Shown in pieces: positions 12,401 to 25,000 of a DNA stretch of 64,000 nt. The stretch's first letter is position 1; each line of letters begins with the position of its first letter. Source of the stretch: Lates calcarifer (Eukaryota > Chordata > Actinopteri > Centropomidae); contig NC_066848.1 of assembly GCF_001640805.2 (NCBI RefSeq), positions 7,331,526 through 7,395,525 of the forward strand, given 5' to 3'. Both the position numbers and the translations under genes were made by a program. The notes below the pieces were generated by a model. The model searched no databases. It saw only the letters and a list, made by a program, of their open reading frames with translations, and was not told where the DNA came from.

Positions 12401-15045
12401 AATACGTTCAGCCATCCATACTCCTGCCCCCCTGGGCCACGTGGTCTCTCTTTAAAGGTGAATAGCAGTTAAGGAATGTTTATTGCCATGTGACACATTC
12501 ACTTTTTTCCCAGCTCATCATCAACAGCAATGGAGAGTCATTTGGAATGGGGCGTTACTGTTTGAACAGCCCGATGTAAGGTGAGCTTTTCTAAATATTT
12601 AGATGGGAAAACTATTTAAAAAACAGCTTTGTAAGGATGTTATTATGATGATATTTGATGTGTGTAGGTTTGAAATTCAGATGTTATATTGGCTCTCAGG
12701 GTCTGGTTAAAAATATTAGATTTGACATAGTAGGTGAGAGATTAAAAGTGTGTATGTGAGAAAAGAATAAAGGAATATAGAATAGAATGGAAAAATTCCA
12801 AGACACTGTCAAGGTTTTTAACTTGTGAGCACAACAATAGAGGAGTACACAATGTACTGTTCATTACTTGTATTATGACTTTGTCTAATATTGATAAATC
12901 ATTTCTGAAATAAGTTTGTGTTAGAATCCTGTTTTCTCTTTACTTCTTTTGTTTGAATGTGTTTTCTTTGGCATCACAGATGTATGTACATGCATTGCCA
13001 ATAAAACAAATGGAAACTCAAAAACAATCAGAATTGAAAGAGAAACAGACAGAAACAGAGAAAAAGAAAGAGAGTTTGATTGAAACTGGCAATCATTAAT
13101 GTTCTTATGGTTTTCAAGGTTCTACTAAACCCCTGAGGAAACCTGCTATGCCATCGGGGCTTCAGAGAAAAACCTGACATGTGATTTACTCTTCCAGTCA
13201 AGAAAGCACTTAACGCGTTCTTTGAGAGTACAGTAAGAAATGTCTCATGTGGAGAGCAGGAGATGGACCCCTGGCGTGAGACCTCCCAAAATAGACAGAT
13301 GGGCTGCAGAACACTGCACCACAACTCAAACATACTACGCACTGGACAGGTGTTAGCGAACAGGTAGCATATACTGTGTGTTCAGTATGTGAGCAACATG
13401 TGCCTGAATCACCTCCACATAGATAGCAAAAACACTTACTCACTAAAAAGCGTCACCATCTGAAAACCCCAAACACCCCAATATCTGAGTGAGCCAACAC
13501 TTTCTTTCACTTTCAGTTTTAGAAGTGATATTCATTTTTTAATGACTTCTGGTAAAGAGAATGTTTTACTGTGGGAAGATGAAGATTGTGAACTTGTTAA
13601 TGCAAGAAAGACTGAAACAATTGGGCAAGAGGATGTGCTGCCAAATCTGCTTATGTAACCATACAACTCCAGTCCATTCACCTCAGCAGAAGACAGAAAT
13701 GTTGAAATACTTGGATGTGCCTCTCTCCTATGACATATGACAGGATGGTCCCCATTTACATCTTGCGCGTGTGTGCATGTGTGTGCTTGCGTTTGAGACA
13801 AATTACTTCCATTTGTGTTTGTGCTTGCGCAAACCGCACTACACACGTTTGTTGTTTGTGCAGGCTCACACAGGTTTGGGAAGGGAACAGTGAGGTGAAT
13901 GTAAAGTGTGTATTGTAACGACATGCCGGGCATCTTGTGTGAGTGCGAGCGGGTTGGAGAGCTGTTGTGAACCCTCTGAAGTCATGTTTCACTACAAGCT
14001 GAGAGAACCTAACTCAAATACTTTGGCTTTCATACTGTGCTCTTTGCCCCTTTGCTTGTTCTATCTTTCTCAGTCTATCTCAGACACACACACACTTGAA
14101 GTTAGCCTTTGTGGTCTGTGAGAGAAGTCAATATGTGTCCATTCAGCAGTCGGCTGATTCTAGCATGTGTGCGTCTCCCCTGCTCTGTCTGGTCTCCATG
14201 GCATCATCTATAACAACTGTGATCCGAAATACAGACTGTCTGTGCCATATGGAACAAAGTGACACAAAATGATAAGCATGCACAGAGTTGCATATAAGTA
14301 AGTATAAGTTGTAAAAGCACTTCATACCTAACATCTTCTATGTAGATTAATACTGATTTCACAAGACAGATATTGAGTGTATAACTATTTCTACTTTACT
14401 TATGATACTGCCTGGACGCAGTAAATCACAAGCATAAAACACTGTTATTCTCCTTTTCTATTTCTCACTCATTTTCATGATAAAGTGTGCTGTCAGCAGG
14501 TGGTTCGCTTTCCCACAGCTGTATGATGAGAGATTATGTCTCCAATAAATACAAAAAAGGAACAGAAAATACAAAACCAACCACTTATGCACATTACTAA
14601 TGTTTCTTGTGATTCAGGAAAAAATTTAGCAAAACACATTCTCAGTCTGTGTAAATACAAGCTTTTATGACCTGAAGAGTAAAGGGATTTCAGAATATAT
14701 TTATATTGTGGAACTGTGTTTAGTTCACTTGTGTGTATTTGGCTTAAACAGGTATTTAAAAGTATTTCAGGTATTAAAGAATTAAGGTGAAAGTCTGTGA
14801 TAAGTGCAACAGACAAGGCTCATTTACGTTCTCATCCCTGCTCTCTAGGGATAAACTTCTGTTATGCATGCGCGCACACACACACATACACCCAAAACAA
14901 TGCATTTAGTCATATAAAACTCTCTCACACACACATATATACTGGGGTGTTTGCTCTGGAAGATGAAAGCCAAATGTCTGGAAACTGGCTTCACATCTGC
15001 ATCCCGTTAAATACGCTAATAATACCCCCAAACACAACAGTGTGG

Positions 15046-15048
15046 ATG

Positions 15049-15098
<50 letters not shown>

Positions 15099-15110
15099 CA
15101 CACACACACA
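15046..15110. repeat. (CG)n(CA)n alternating tract
   Basis: ATGCGCGCGC continues into CA repeats and interrupted CACTCA; an unbroken purine-pyrimidine alternation of about 45 bases. Confidence 0.9.
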
Positions 15111-15955
15111 GACAGATTGGAAATTTTCAGCAGGTTGTTTAAAAGCAATTGTTTAGGGATTCACTTAAACTCAGAGGAATTTTACTCTAAACACAAGCTG
15201 CGAGGTGTGTGTTGTAGTGTCTATGTTGTGGTGTGTATGCATGTGTGTGTTTTGTCTACATCTCTCGTGTCTATTTATTGGAACCACTGATGTAACAGCA
15301 CACTTTATGCTCATGCGAGTCATCTCCAGTTACACTTTTAGCTTTTAATTAATTTGGGGCCTATAAAGTCCCTGAGAAGACAAACCATGACTAAAAACAA
15401 ACACATGCACAAAAATCTTTCCTGTCTCTCTTCATAGCCTCAGCAGCAGCCATAAGGAGCATGTTGATCTGAGGAAAATGTATCCAACGTTTGCCTGGTG
15501 GGCAAATTTTGTGGTTCTTATTAGATGACTTTTAAAAAAGCAAATAAATAAAATTAAACCAAGTTAGCTTCTTATGAAATTTGCTGATCATGCCAAAAAT
15601 GTTCCATAACATACAGTACTGCTAAATTCCAGCACATATTAAAACTTTTTAAAAGTTGGATTACATTCGAGATAAAGGGGAGGTGTGTGTGTGTGTGTTT
15701 GTGTGTGTTCGTGTAGTGGTGGTTGGATGGTTGGTTCCCACCTGAAATCATGGAGACAAGAAAATATCCTTACAAAATAAAATCATAAAAATGTGAAAAA
15801 CGGTGAAAACGAAGCTTTTCATCACTGCCACGTTGTGAAGAACAATTTTTTAAAATGTAAATCGTATATTTTTTGTTTGGCTGCAGTTTAATACATTGTA
15901 TCACTTGATAAATATTAGTTTCAACAAAGTGCTCCTTATGGCTTTTATTTCCACG

Positions 15956-16099
15956 ACCGGAAGTAGCCTAGCCAGGAAGTTATCCTGTGTAGCTTGACGT
16001 TGGAGTGTAATTTAACCACTACCCACCGCGGTCCCGTCTGTCAAAGCTCGTCTGGACTTTACTCTGAGCAGGATCAAATCTCCGTGGCATTAACGCAGA
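15956..16099 (+). promoter_or_regulatory. cxcl12a: Putative cxcl12 5' UTR / proximal promoter
   Basis: The 140 bases before the start codon are more GC-rich than the AT-rich flank and include an ETS-type CCGGAAGT at 15957-15964. I see no clear TATA box at a fixed distance. The transcription start is not determined; this is inference from position and composition. Confidence 0.4.
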
Positions 16100-16166
16100 A
16101 TGGATGTGAAACTGCTGGCACTCGTGGCGGCGCTCACGGTGATGACATACGCGCCTCCATCACAAG
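16100..16166 (+). CDS. cxcl12a: cxcl12 coding exon 1 (signal peptide)
   Basis: Codons 1-22 plus one base: MDVKLLALVAALTVMTYAPP followed by SQ. The hydrophobic core (LLALVAALTV) and the short exit region are typical of a secretory signal. The donor is AAG|GTATGA at 16167. Confidence 0.93.
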
Positions 16167-17906
16167 GTATGAAATCATTTATTGGTTTGCAGTTTATTGT
16201 TGGATCAAATCAATTTAGACTATATTTTGAAGGTGCCGGTGCAAAATAAAGAGATGCTTATCTGAGAGTTATTAAAGTTTAAAAAAAAAAGTTTGCAGGA
16301 AAAAAAGAAGAAAAATGTTTTAACCAGGATATAACAGATTCTCTTTTCCATTCCACAACTTGTCTTTAAGTAGTCTACTGAAATAAAATTGACTTTATCT
16401 TCAAAACTTTCGTAAAGGGACGTGGTTTAGTCTTGATTTTAATTACCTATCTATCCAAATAATTTGCAACTCAATTCAGATGCCAAATTCCAGTTACATG
16501 CAAAAATGCACATTAAACATTATACCTCTCAATTTTAACCAAAAATATCATTATAATTCCATAAATGTTAGTTTATGGGCTTGTTCTAGAGTAGGGGAAA
16601 ACAAAAACAACAGGCTGCACATGTGGTTCTTCTTTCTCTGCCGGATCACTGACCTACGTGTGTATTTGTTCTGCTCTTTGTTTTCATTTAATTACGCGCA
16701 AATGAGGCAGCTATAAGACAAAGCCCCAACTAGTCTACATGGCGACATCAGTCAGCCTACCTGAAGGTGTCGCGCGCTTTATCATGGTAATGCCGTTAGA
16801 TCAGGTGTAAGAAGTGATTAGCATAGAGTTTAATCCATAGCCGCTCCTCTGACCATCTGTTTCTGTGACCTGACAGTTTCGCCTTAAAATAGTTTCTAAA
16901 CGAAAAATAACATTTTTACTCTTTTTATACATAATCTAAAATCGCTTCCATCCAACAGGTAGTTAGTTATTTCATGCATTTTTTTCACCGATGTTAGTTT
17001 GACTGAAAATAGTTTTTTACCCCAAAAAAGACCGGGGGGGGGGACATACATCGTATTTATTTTCCCACATTAATCGACTGTGAACATCTCTGTGTACAAA
17101 CCTGAAAGCTGCGGTTGAAATGAAAGGTATGCACATCCATCATGAGGTTTGTGGACCACACAGTACACAGTTGTGTATGACTGAAAGAGCTTAGTGTTAG
17201 TGGTCTGCAAGTCCTGATATGAATGCCCCCTACCTCAGTTAGATATATATAGGGCAAAAAAGGGGGGTTGGGGTTTGTGAAGCTTAAATATGTAATTTTG
17301 ATTTAATGTTGACCATTGTTGGCTCCAGACACCTATGACCTTCCCAGGGATGAACAGGTATAGATGGTGGATAGATTTAAAACTATTCTGTAAATATGAC
17401 AAGGCTGCAGAACAATGCATGGGCTGTTTGCATGTATGGACACACTTCTATAGATTAGTAGTGGCTCTGCATACATGTTTCAATTTGCTGTCAAAGATGA
17501 TGTTGAATATGGATTTATTTGCTTGATACATCATGTCATTTTCAGCTAATATGATTGTTGTAATATTAATGTCTAATGTTATTTTCCAACTAACTCTATG
17601 TAGCAGTTCTCCAGTTTCCACAGGAGACCATCACCTTCATCTAATCTAGATTTTATTGCTGCTCTTTGAGATGTGCTTTGTTGTAAATGTTTTGTGTAAC
17701 TGATACTTATTGCTTCTTTCTCAGCCAAACCCATCAGTCTGGTGGAGAGATGCTACTGCCGCTCAACGGTCAACAACCTCCCACGGGCTTACATCCGAGA
17801 GCTCAGGTTCATCCACACGCCTAACTGCCCCTTCCAAGTGATGTGAGTATTGTTCTTAATGCTAGTTTCACTGGATGGCACTCTCTCTCTCTCAAACACA
17901 TACGCA

Positions 17907-17941
<35 letters not shown>

Positions 17942-20884
17942 GTGTGTGCTTTCCACCCTGGCACTAAAAAAAATCAGACACGTATCCTCCTTGTTGGACA
18001 TTTCTCACCATCAATCTCTGAGAGGTGACAGGCCAGAGAAAGGAGTTGTAAATGCATGTGTGCACACACGCCCCTCTGTCACTCGCCCTCACACACACAC
18101 ACTCCACAGAAAACAGGACATTTTTACCACAGGCACACTGACACATCCACAGGAAGTGCTCTGTTTGAGTATGAGTGACTGTGAAGGGGAGGTGGAAATT
18201 GGATGCAGTTTTGTTTTCAACAGGAAAGCAATAATTGTGGGTTTTGTAATTGGGTTTGCTTCTCATTTGCTTGTCACGCAGCGTTTCCTCCTCATACTGT
18301 GCTTACAACCTTTCAGGCTGATTCCATTCATTGTTTCAGGCCTGTATGGAGTGAATTTACAGATGAAAGTGTGCAGAAGGCACAAGTACAGTGCAGTTGG
18401 TTACACTACACAGGAAAACTTCAGGAACAGTTAAATGTTAAGATTAGGAAATACAACTGGGGGGCCTTACAACTACACATGCAGGAAGAGTGAAAAACTG
18501 ATTTTAGTTAGTCAAAAACAGGACACAGAGGAGGCATGATCTCCTACACAGAGACATATGATCCAGTCTTGACCCATTCTGTAAATAACCACAGGGTGAT
18601 GCTGGATTTAGAAAGGAGCCTGTAGCCACATGTTGATAAACTGACTCCTCAACCTCCATGTGCTCAAATTTTACAGCACATTAATTAGGTAGTTCAATCA
18701 ATGGTGATCTCAGAGGACAGCCTGAAAGCACATATTTTATATGAATATATGCAGCAGCTTTACAAGCAAGGGGGAGGAGCCACTGGTCATTATCAAACGT
18801 ATACACTCCTGTGAAAAAGCTCTCCGTATGTGTCAAACCGACAAGGCAGTGTCAATTCAGTCTCTTTGATAACAATGTGTCAAGATACCTGACGTCACTG
18901 ACTTTGCATCATTCACCCTTTCATCTTCAGCTGAGGAATAATTGGTATATACTGAACTCTTCTCCTTTTTCTAATCAGTGCCAAGCTGAAGTCAAACAAA
19001 GAGGTGTGTGTGAACCCAGAGGTCCGGTGGCTGCAGCAGTACCTGAAGAACGCTATCAACAAGTAAGTACAGATAAATCAGACTGATTTCTGTCACTGAT
19101 TGTGTGTGTGTTTGCTGCAACACATGCTTCTGTCATTAGTCAGTCTTTAACAGATAACCCATCTGCAAAATCACTTCCACTCTATAGAAATTTAAAGTAA
19201 GCAATGCAAGAATGTAAAAGCACAAATGCGCATTTGGGCATCCATCAATAGACCATTGTGAGAGTGACAGCCCTTAATTGCTCAACTTTTATTGGAGCCC
19301 AAACTCAAACATGCTAGTACATGACCATGATTCCACTTTCACACACAGGCTGTGGGTTTGATGTGGGATAATACACAGACTTTAAAACCACATTTAATCT
19401 GTTCTTACTAAACTGCTGTTATTAGTTCACTGTTCATACAAGACCCAGGTCTGCAAGGGCAGTTTTATAAAATATACACTTATGTACAGAGTTACACTGG
19501 AGATTTAGCAAGATGTAAGATGGGGAAAATAGTGCAACTTTATAGAAGTGCCTTTCTCTTTTGCTTATGTAATTTAACATTAATGCAGAAACTTAAATTA
19601 TCTAAAAAGTTTGTCTGAGATTAAGACATCTTAAAGTCAAAGCCAATATCAACTGTCTCCTTCCTGTCCTGAAGAAGGAGACACTATTCTGAAAAACCCT
19701 TGGCACCATAAAGTTTATGGAAGGGATCAAGTTACCATCCTGAAATCTATGCAGTCATATATTTCTAAGCACCCCTTCAGTGCTTAGATGAAACACACTC
19801 TGCACTGTGTTGGGGAGGCAGATAAAGTCCTGTCTTTCCATGTGAAGAAAACTAAATGAAATGCAGAATGTTGAAACTCTATGTTCCATCCTCTGACATA
19901 CACACTCAATACCCACAGACTGATCCGCCCGCAGTCCCGCAGTCAGACTGTCTGTCTCAAGGATGATTGTGAAGCCTTGACTTGTCAAGGTGTCAACAGT
20001 CCTCTGCATAACAAAACAGCCCATGTAGAGAGTAGATGGTGGTCATTTACAATGGATCAGTCCTTATGTGTTTCCAATTACACATGTAGTTAAAGGGGAG
20101 GGAGGGAGGGCAAACCTATTTACAATGTGTAGAAACACACACAACTTTAATGCTGGCCTTCAGGCTGGTAAACAAAACCATGATTAGCTTTTTGATTCAG
20201 CTGAAATATGAACATTTATAGATTATAATCCAAAGTCAATAATTAAACTGCCCACCCATGATCAAGTGTTTATACTGTCAGCCTGTGCAATGTGGTATAT
20301 AGAAGCATACATCACTTTGCAGCTGCTGTGAATGTACATTCTGCAAAATTACATCTTTAGATCTATAATTTATCAAAACAATTACTTTTACATTTACCAG
20401 CAGTGAACTCAATAAATAAACTTAAATAAACTTTAATAAGACAAGTGTTTAGTTCACACTTACAGGTCAAAAAAATTTTTTTGGCCCTGTAAATTTTTAA
20501 ACAGCTGCTTTTATTTGACAATGCTGGAGCTGAATACATTCTGAATTTTGGCACTTTGTCTTTGCAACCCTGGCATCCAGTCATGGTTGAACAAATACTC
20601 ATTAATTTTTAGTATGGTGTTTACTTGTCACAAGTTAACAGCTAAGTGTTTGCCCAAATGGACATGATACAAATGTTATTTTTGTTACTCTGCTCAAGTT
20701 AATTTTTGTAGTCTGCTCTTCTTGTTTTCGATTAAATTGACAGAAAGCAACCCACTGTGTGAATTGTAAAATATATTGCATGACTTTGACAGTGTTGTCT
20801 TCACATCTGCTTTTTCAAAAATAAAAACTCATTACAAATTTCCTTCTTCCTTCCAGAATGAAGAAAGCCAAGCAGGGCAACTAA
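16100..20884 (+). CDS. cxcl12a: CXCL12 (SDF-1) chemokine, cxcl12a-like; 4 coding exons, 98 aa
   Basis: Secreted CXC chemokine, ligand of CXCR4 and ACKR3, which guides germ cells, lateral-line, vascular and blood cells (family knowledge). Joined exons 16100-16166, 17725-17842, 18979-19062 and 20857-20884 give 98 codons. Residues 1-23 form a signal peptide; the mature chain begins KPISLVERCYC, keeping the Lys-Pro needed for receptor activation. Cysteines lie at 32, 34, 57 and 72, the CXC pattern expected for two disulfides (32-57, 34-72). The conserved core HTPNCPFQVIAKLK and the helix WLQQYLKNAINK are present. The C-terminus KMKKAKQGN resembles my recollection of zebrafish Cxcl12a more than Cxcl12b, so the a/b assignment is tentative. 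All introns are GT-AG with split codons preserved. The chosen ATG is the only one in frame before the signal peptide. Oddities: Tyr between the first two cysteines, and RELR where mammals have a more basic heparin-binding patch. Confidence 0.95.
17725..17842 (+). CDS. cxcl12a: cxcl12 coding exon 2 (CXC motif and N-loop)
   Basis: Residues 23-61. It completes the signal-cleavage Ala, then gives the receptor-activating KPISLVE, the CYC motif, the N-loop and the third cysteine in HTPNCPFQV. The acceptor is TTTCTCAG and the donor AT|GTGAGT. A long (CA)n tract starts 65 bases downstream. Confidence 0.95.
17907..17941. repeat. (AC)n microsatellite in cxcl12 intron 2
   Basis: About 17 AC units, 65 bases after the exon 2 donor. 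Confidence 0.9.
18979..19062 (+). CDS. cxcl12a: cxcl12 coding exon 3 (beta-strand 3 and C-terminal helix)
   Basis: Residues 62-89: IAKLKSNKEVCVNPEVRWLQ and the helix ending in NAIN. It ends AA|GTAAGT, so the split codon becomes Lys when spliced to exon 4. Unspliced, the same bases read AAG TAA, a Lys followed by a stop (see findings). Confidence 0.95.
20460..20492. repeat. Near-palindrome with A7T7 centre, cxcl12 intron 3
   Basis: TTACAGGTC-A7 faces T7-GGCCCTGTAA, pairing except for one wobble and one bulged base. Possibly a short foldback element. Confidence 0.7.
20857..20884 (+). CDS. cxcl12a: cxcl12 coding exon 4 (basic C-terminal tail) and stop
   Basis: The 28-base terminal coding exon completes Lys90 and encodes MKKAKQGN then TAA. 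The acceptor TTCCTTCCTTCCAG has an excellent pyrimidine tract. It corresponds to the basic tail that distinguishes the longer CXCL12 isoforms from the alpha form. Confidence 0.92.
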
Positions 20885-22050
20885 AAAGCCTGCAGCGGTC
20901 CTCCTGAGCCATCCCTGAGGATTTGGACCATCATCATCATCACCACAGATATGCCTTGTGTGATGAGATCATCTGGTATGTTGTACAGCACTTAACCTGG
21001 CTGCCACACTGCAGCCTCCTTTTGCATGGAATGAACCTACATCTCTTCACCATGAGACACCGATCCACCAGCCCTGCTGCCATCTTCACCATCATCACTC
21101 TCACCACATATAGACGTCATAAATGTTACTAGTGCAAATATATCTGTGAGTGTATGTTTTTCTAACTATAATGTATATACTTTTTTGTTAATGGATGTCA
21201 ACAGTAAAGAGCTAAGCAGCAGAGTCCTGTGGTCTGCTGAGGCAGGAGAAAATGCATTTATCGTAACAAATCCTAAACATGGGATCTGGTTATCCTGATG
21301 ATCTCTGATTTTAAATTGTACAAACAGATGAACGACAGCCTATAGTTTCTCCTCTGAACACCAAGGATTATGCAGAGCTACAGAGTTTGCCAGGTTGTAT
21401 TTCATGTTTCAAGTTAATTGGCGCCATGGAATTTCAGTGGGTGCCAGCTACCCCCAGACTGAATATAAGATGTGTACAAGATCCTTGTAAAAAAAAAATT
21501 GCAATTACAATGTGATGGAAATTAGGATGCCAAAAGAGCTTGAGCATTTCCTGAGCCGTTCTGTTGCTGTGATTATGCGACCCTGTGTTACCCAACAAAT
21601 CTGCTTTTTTTTCATTCTTAGAGAACAGCTGAACATCTGGATCCCAAACACTTCTAATTGAGCAACCAATAAGTTGAAATTTACTGGAATCATAAAGCTG
21701 TGTCAGTTAACTAAAGACGCTAAGAACAAATCGTGACACAGTCAGTGGTATTACTAAACTCATGTTAGCTGGAATCAGACTGAAAAAACCTCTCAGTATG
21801 AATGTTCATTACAAAGAAGGGTGTACAGCAATTTGAATAACAGCTACCATATCAGTAGTTAGAACAATATTATATACTGAGTATTGAGAAATTAGAACCA
21901 TTACTGACAATGAATAGATGTACATAGATGTGACTACCTACAACTGTCATGCAGATAGCAACGCACTTTATATCTGATGTATTCATGTTTTAATGTCAAA
22001 ATTTACTATTACTCACTAAGTCTGATCATTAAATTCTGTCTTTGGTCTTT
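20885..22050 (+). other. cxcl12a: Probable cxcl12 3' UTR
   Basis: Noncoding sequence after the TAA. It holds a CATCAT/CAC run at 20930-20945 and no other gene. An ATTAAA at 22028-22033 followed by a T/GT-rich stretch is the best poly(A) signal I can find, implying a 3' UTR of about 1.15 kb. CXCL12 in other vertebrates also has a long 3' UTR. Confidence 0.45.
22028..22033 (+). terminator. cxcl12a: Candidate cxcl12 polyadenylation signal ATTAAA
   Basis: The common variant hexamer ATTAAA, followed within 10-40 bases by U/GU-rich sequence. No canonical AATAAA was seen between the stop codon and this point. RNA 3'-end data would decide. Confidence 0.35.
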
Positions 22051-25000
22051 ATATTTTATGTTTATCTCGCTGTTTCCATTCTGTTCTTTTTGATCAATGA
22101 ATGTGTAGCTGCATTTAACTGTTAAAGTCTGGGAGATCTTATTCATCTATTCACTCAAATTTCCTTGTCTTATGTAAAATTAATATTATACAAATGTTTT
22201 ATTTTTGTACTCTTTTATGCATTTATATATTCAATCTAAACATTTAAATGAAGGAACTGTACTCTCACAATTGAGCCATCCAGCCAGCTTTTTTATTGTA
22301 AAACTTGTATGCAGTTGGTCAGTAAAAAAGGAAATCTTTAAATCTTTTGCTATATGTTACGAGTTTTTTTCATTATAAATATACACACTTTTACACACAG
22401 TTCACTTAAGTGACTCTTTACATCTTTAGTGTAAAGCGGGCTTTTCCAGAGCTAGCGCACAGCTGCCGTAATCTTACTGTATGAGTAGGTCAGAGGGGAA
22501 ATTTTGATGCTTTGATGTGAGAACATGTGTTTAGCTTTACTCACAAGGCCAAATGAAAGGCAAGGACAACAATCCTGCCTGTTATTTAACTATTAACTCA
22601 ACAAGCGGCCATTAAGAAAACATTAGATCTAAAAGGGGATGAACTTTTAACTTTCCTTTAAGGGCATTATGTGAGGCAGAGCACAGTAGTACATGTGATG
22701 AGAGTGGTTTGCAGATTGAAACTTCAGGGACAGATAAAGGGCTTTGAGTGGCAGTCCACCGCCCATTTTGCCGTGTTTACTGATCAGCTTTGAAGTCCAG
22801 TTTAAGCGTGACAATAGCAGAGTCAGCAGCACTCTTGTGGAAGATAAAGCTATTGATTTAGCTCTGGAGCACCAATTTGGAATGGAAATGAATCACATAT
22901 AATCACTGTATTACCTGATTGTGTTTAACTGTGTTAAATTTGGGTATAACTGCAGGAATCTGCAGGTAGCAACAAGTATTTTCCTCTCCAGTAATGTGAA
23001 GATTGAGCAGCTTTTCTTGTGTGGCTTTTTATCAGTCATACAGAGGGCAGATCCTCTTGTATTCCAATGTCAAGCATTTGTACTCAGACTAAACCATTTA
23101 AAAACATTTGTCCACTGAGAACATTTCGATTAAACTTTTTAAGATAAATAGCTCACATGTCATTTGCCCTCTATCATCAATGTTACTACATGCTTATCGC
23201 TGAGCGATCTGTGTGGGTTGCACAGGACCAGATACAAATATTACATGTTCTCTAATGAAAAGCAGTTGCAATCCTTCTTAACTCATTGTGTTCTTGGGAT
23301 CACTGCCAACACCCACTAGTTAAACTTTGCAGGTGGTGTGACTGCACCCATGAAGCTTGAGGTGTTATAAAAGGGGATGTAAAAAGTTTAACTTGATATT
23401 TTATGTGCATTTACCTGCAAATGGAAAATGGAAAGAAAAATGCAAGAAAAGCTTGAAAAGCTAGTAAAACTAGGTCATCCATATAAAATGTGTAGTGTCT
23501 GAGAAACAAAACAGCTAATGTAAACATATAAAGAGGTTTCTGTAGCAAAGACTCCATCAAACAAGAGGCTATGGAAAGTAAATGAGATTAAAGCACTAAT
23601 GCATGTGCACATCAGGTTTAGTGAGGTGGAAAAGAACAACATAATTAAATAAATTATTGGCAGATTTACATGACTGATCTTCCTCAGTGCCATGTTTGTA
23701 CTTGAGGCTCGCTGGGCACCATGCCTAAATAAGCACACCTCAGATCTGTTCACCCAAGCGTGTTTCACTTATTCATCACCTATCCTGAGAGACAAGTACA
23801 TTCTGTAGGAGGTAATCAGCTGTGACTCACTGCCACTTTGTTAAGAGTGACTTTTTAAAAGTTAATAAAGGTCTGTGTCGCAAGGCTGGGGTTTTATAAC
23901 ATTGTGAAATATTCTGAAAATATTCTGAAAAGTAATGAAACCAGAGGGCTACTCAGCACCTTGGTATGAGCTGTACAGCCAGCACTGTACTGGTTTGCTA
24001 GAAGGCTGAGGAATGTACAAGACAGGAGAAGACATATGAAATTCATATGCAGCACTGGCTTCAAAACTCTGTTGGAGTATAGAGTTCAACCGCAACGTCA
24101 GACAAAAAGCTGACACCTTGACAGATGAATAAAGATTTGTCATCTGAAATGCAAAGAATGACACAGACATAAAGGACGAGTGAAGTGAATGTGCTCGTTT
24201 AACTTACAGTACATGTTCCCTCCATCTCTGACTGTAAGGGCTCCCAGATGTGCAGCCAGTGGAATTCCGCTTAGCGGTTATTCATCATGAAAAGCTGAGC
24301 ATGAAAATATCAAATCTTAATGTGAGTGTGTATGTGTGTGCACATGTGTGCGTGAGAGGGTAACAGGGGTCACAGAAAGCCACTTCAAGAGGGTCCCAGT
24401 GAACATTGCTCTCCTCGGTCAGACCAGTTTTTAATAAAAACTACAAGGTGGTAAAGTTAACCTAAGGTCAGGTTTAATATTTGTGTGTGTTTTTGTATGT
24501 GTGTATCAGTGAGTATGTATATGTACGCAAGTGTGATGTCATTTCCGAACTCTACTCCAAGAACCATTAACTTTGCTTTAGCTTTGTACCTACAGCCATC
24601 CTGGCAGCTGAACACAGCAATTTTAGGGCCCTTATAGTTTGTCACCACCCAAAATGTCAAGGGATCATGAAAATTGCCCTGAGGTTTAACAATGGAAGAG
24701 TAAAGTGCCACAACACGACAATGATATCTTGGAGGGAAATGAAAACTATCAGGCCAGTTGCCGAGCAGCTGTGATCTTAAACTTGTGAATTGTTTGAACT
24801 GGCAGGATGGGGATGTGACACACAGATCTGGTGTTATTCAGTACTTTGTGGTCCACTGAAGGTCTGATTATATTTGCTCCTGCTCCATGAAAATGCTCTC
24901 TGGTTTACACGTCTTTTGGACGATGCTAGCTTCCTTCCCTGAAGTGGCTGCAGTACCCACACAAGAGGAAGAACATATTTATGAAATGATGAAATTATGT

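Larger units (their letters stand above)
5300..15955. other. cxcl12a: Gene-free stretch upstream of cxcl12
   Basis: Contains TG/CA microsatellites (7779, 8950, 15046), CTCTC-rich sequence near 8700 and the orphan exon-like segment at 9373. No open frame has family similarity I recognise. It may hold cxcl12 control elements, but nothing in the sequence proves it. Confidence 0.55.

Noticed and set aside
14797..15290. Open frames with His-Thr repeats
   Set aside because: Translations of (CA)n microsatellite.
17850..18434. 194-codon open frame on + overlapping cxcl12 exon 2 and intron 2
   Set aside because: It runs through a (CA)n tract encoding Thr-His repeats and has no family similarity; the true exon uses another frame.
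20923..20946. Poly-His-like CATCATCATCAC run
   Set aside because: It lies after the cxcl12 stop codon in the 3' UTR; not a coding His tract.
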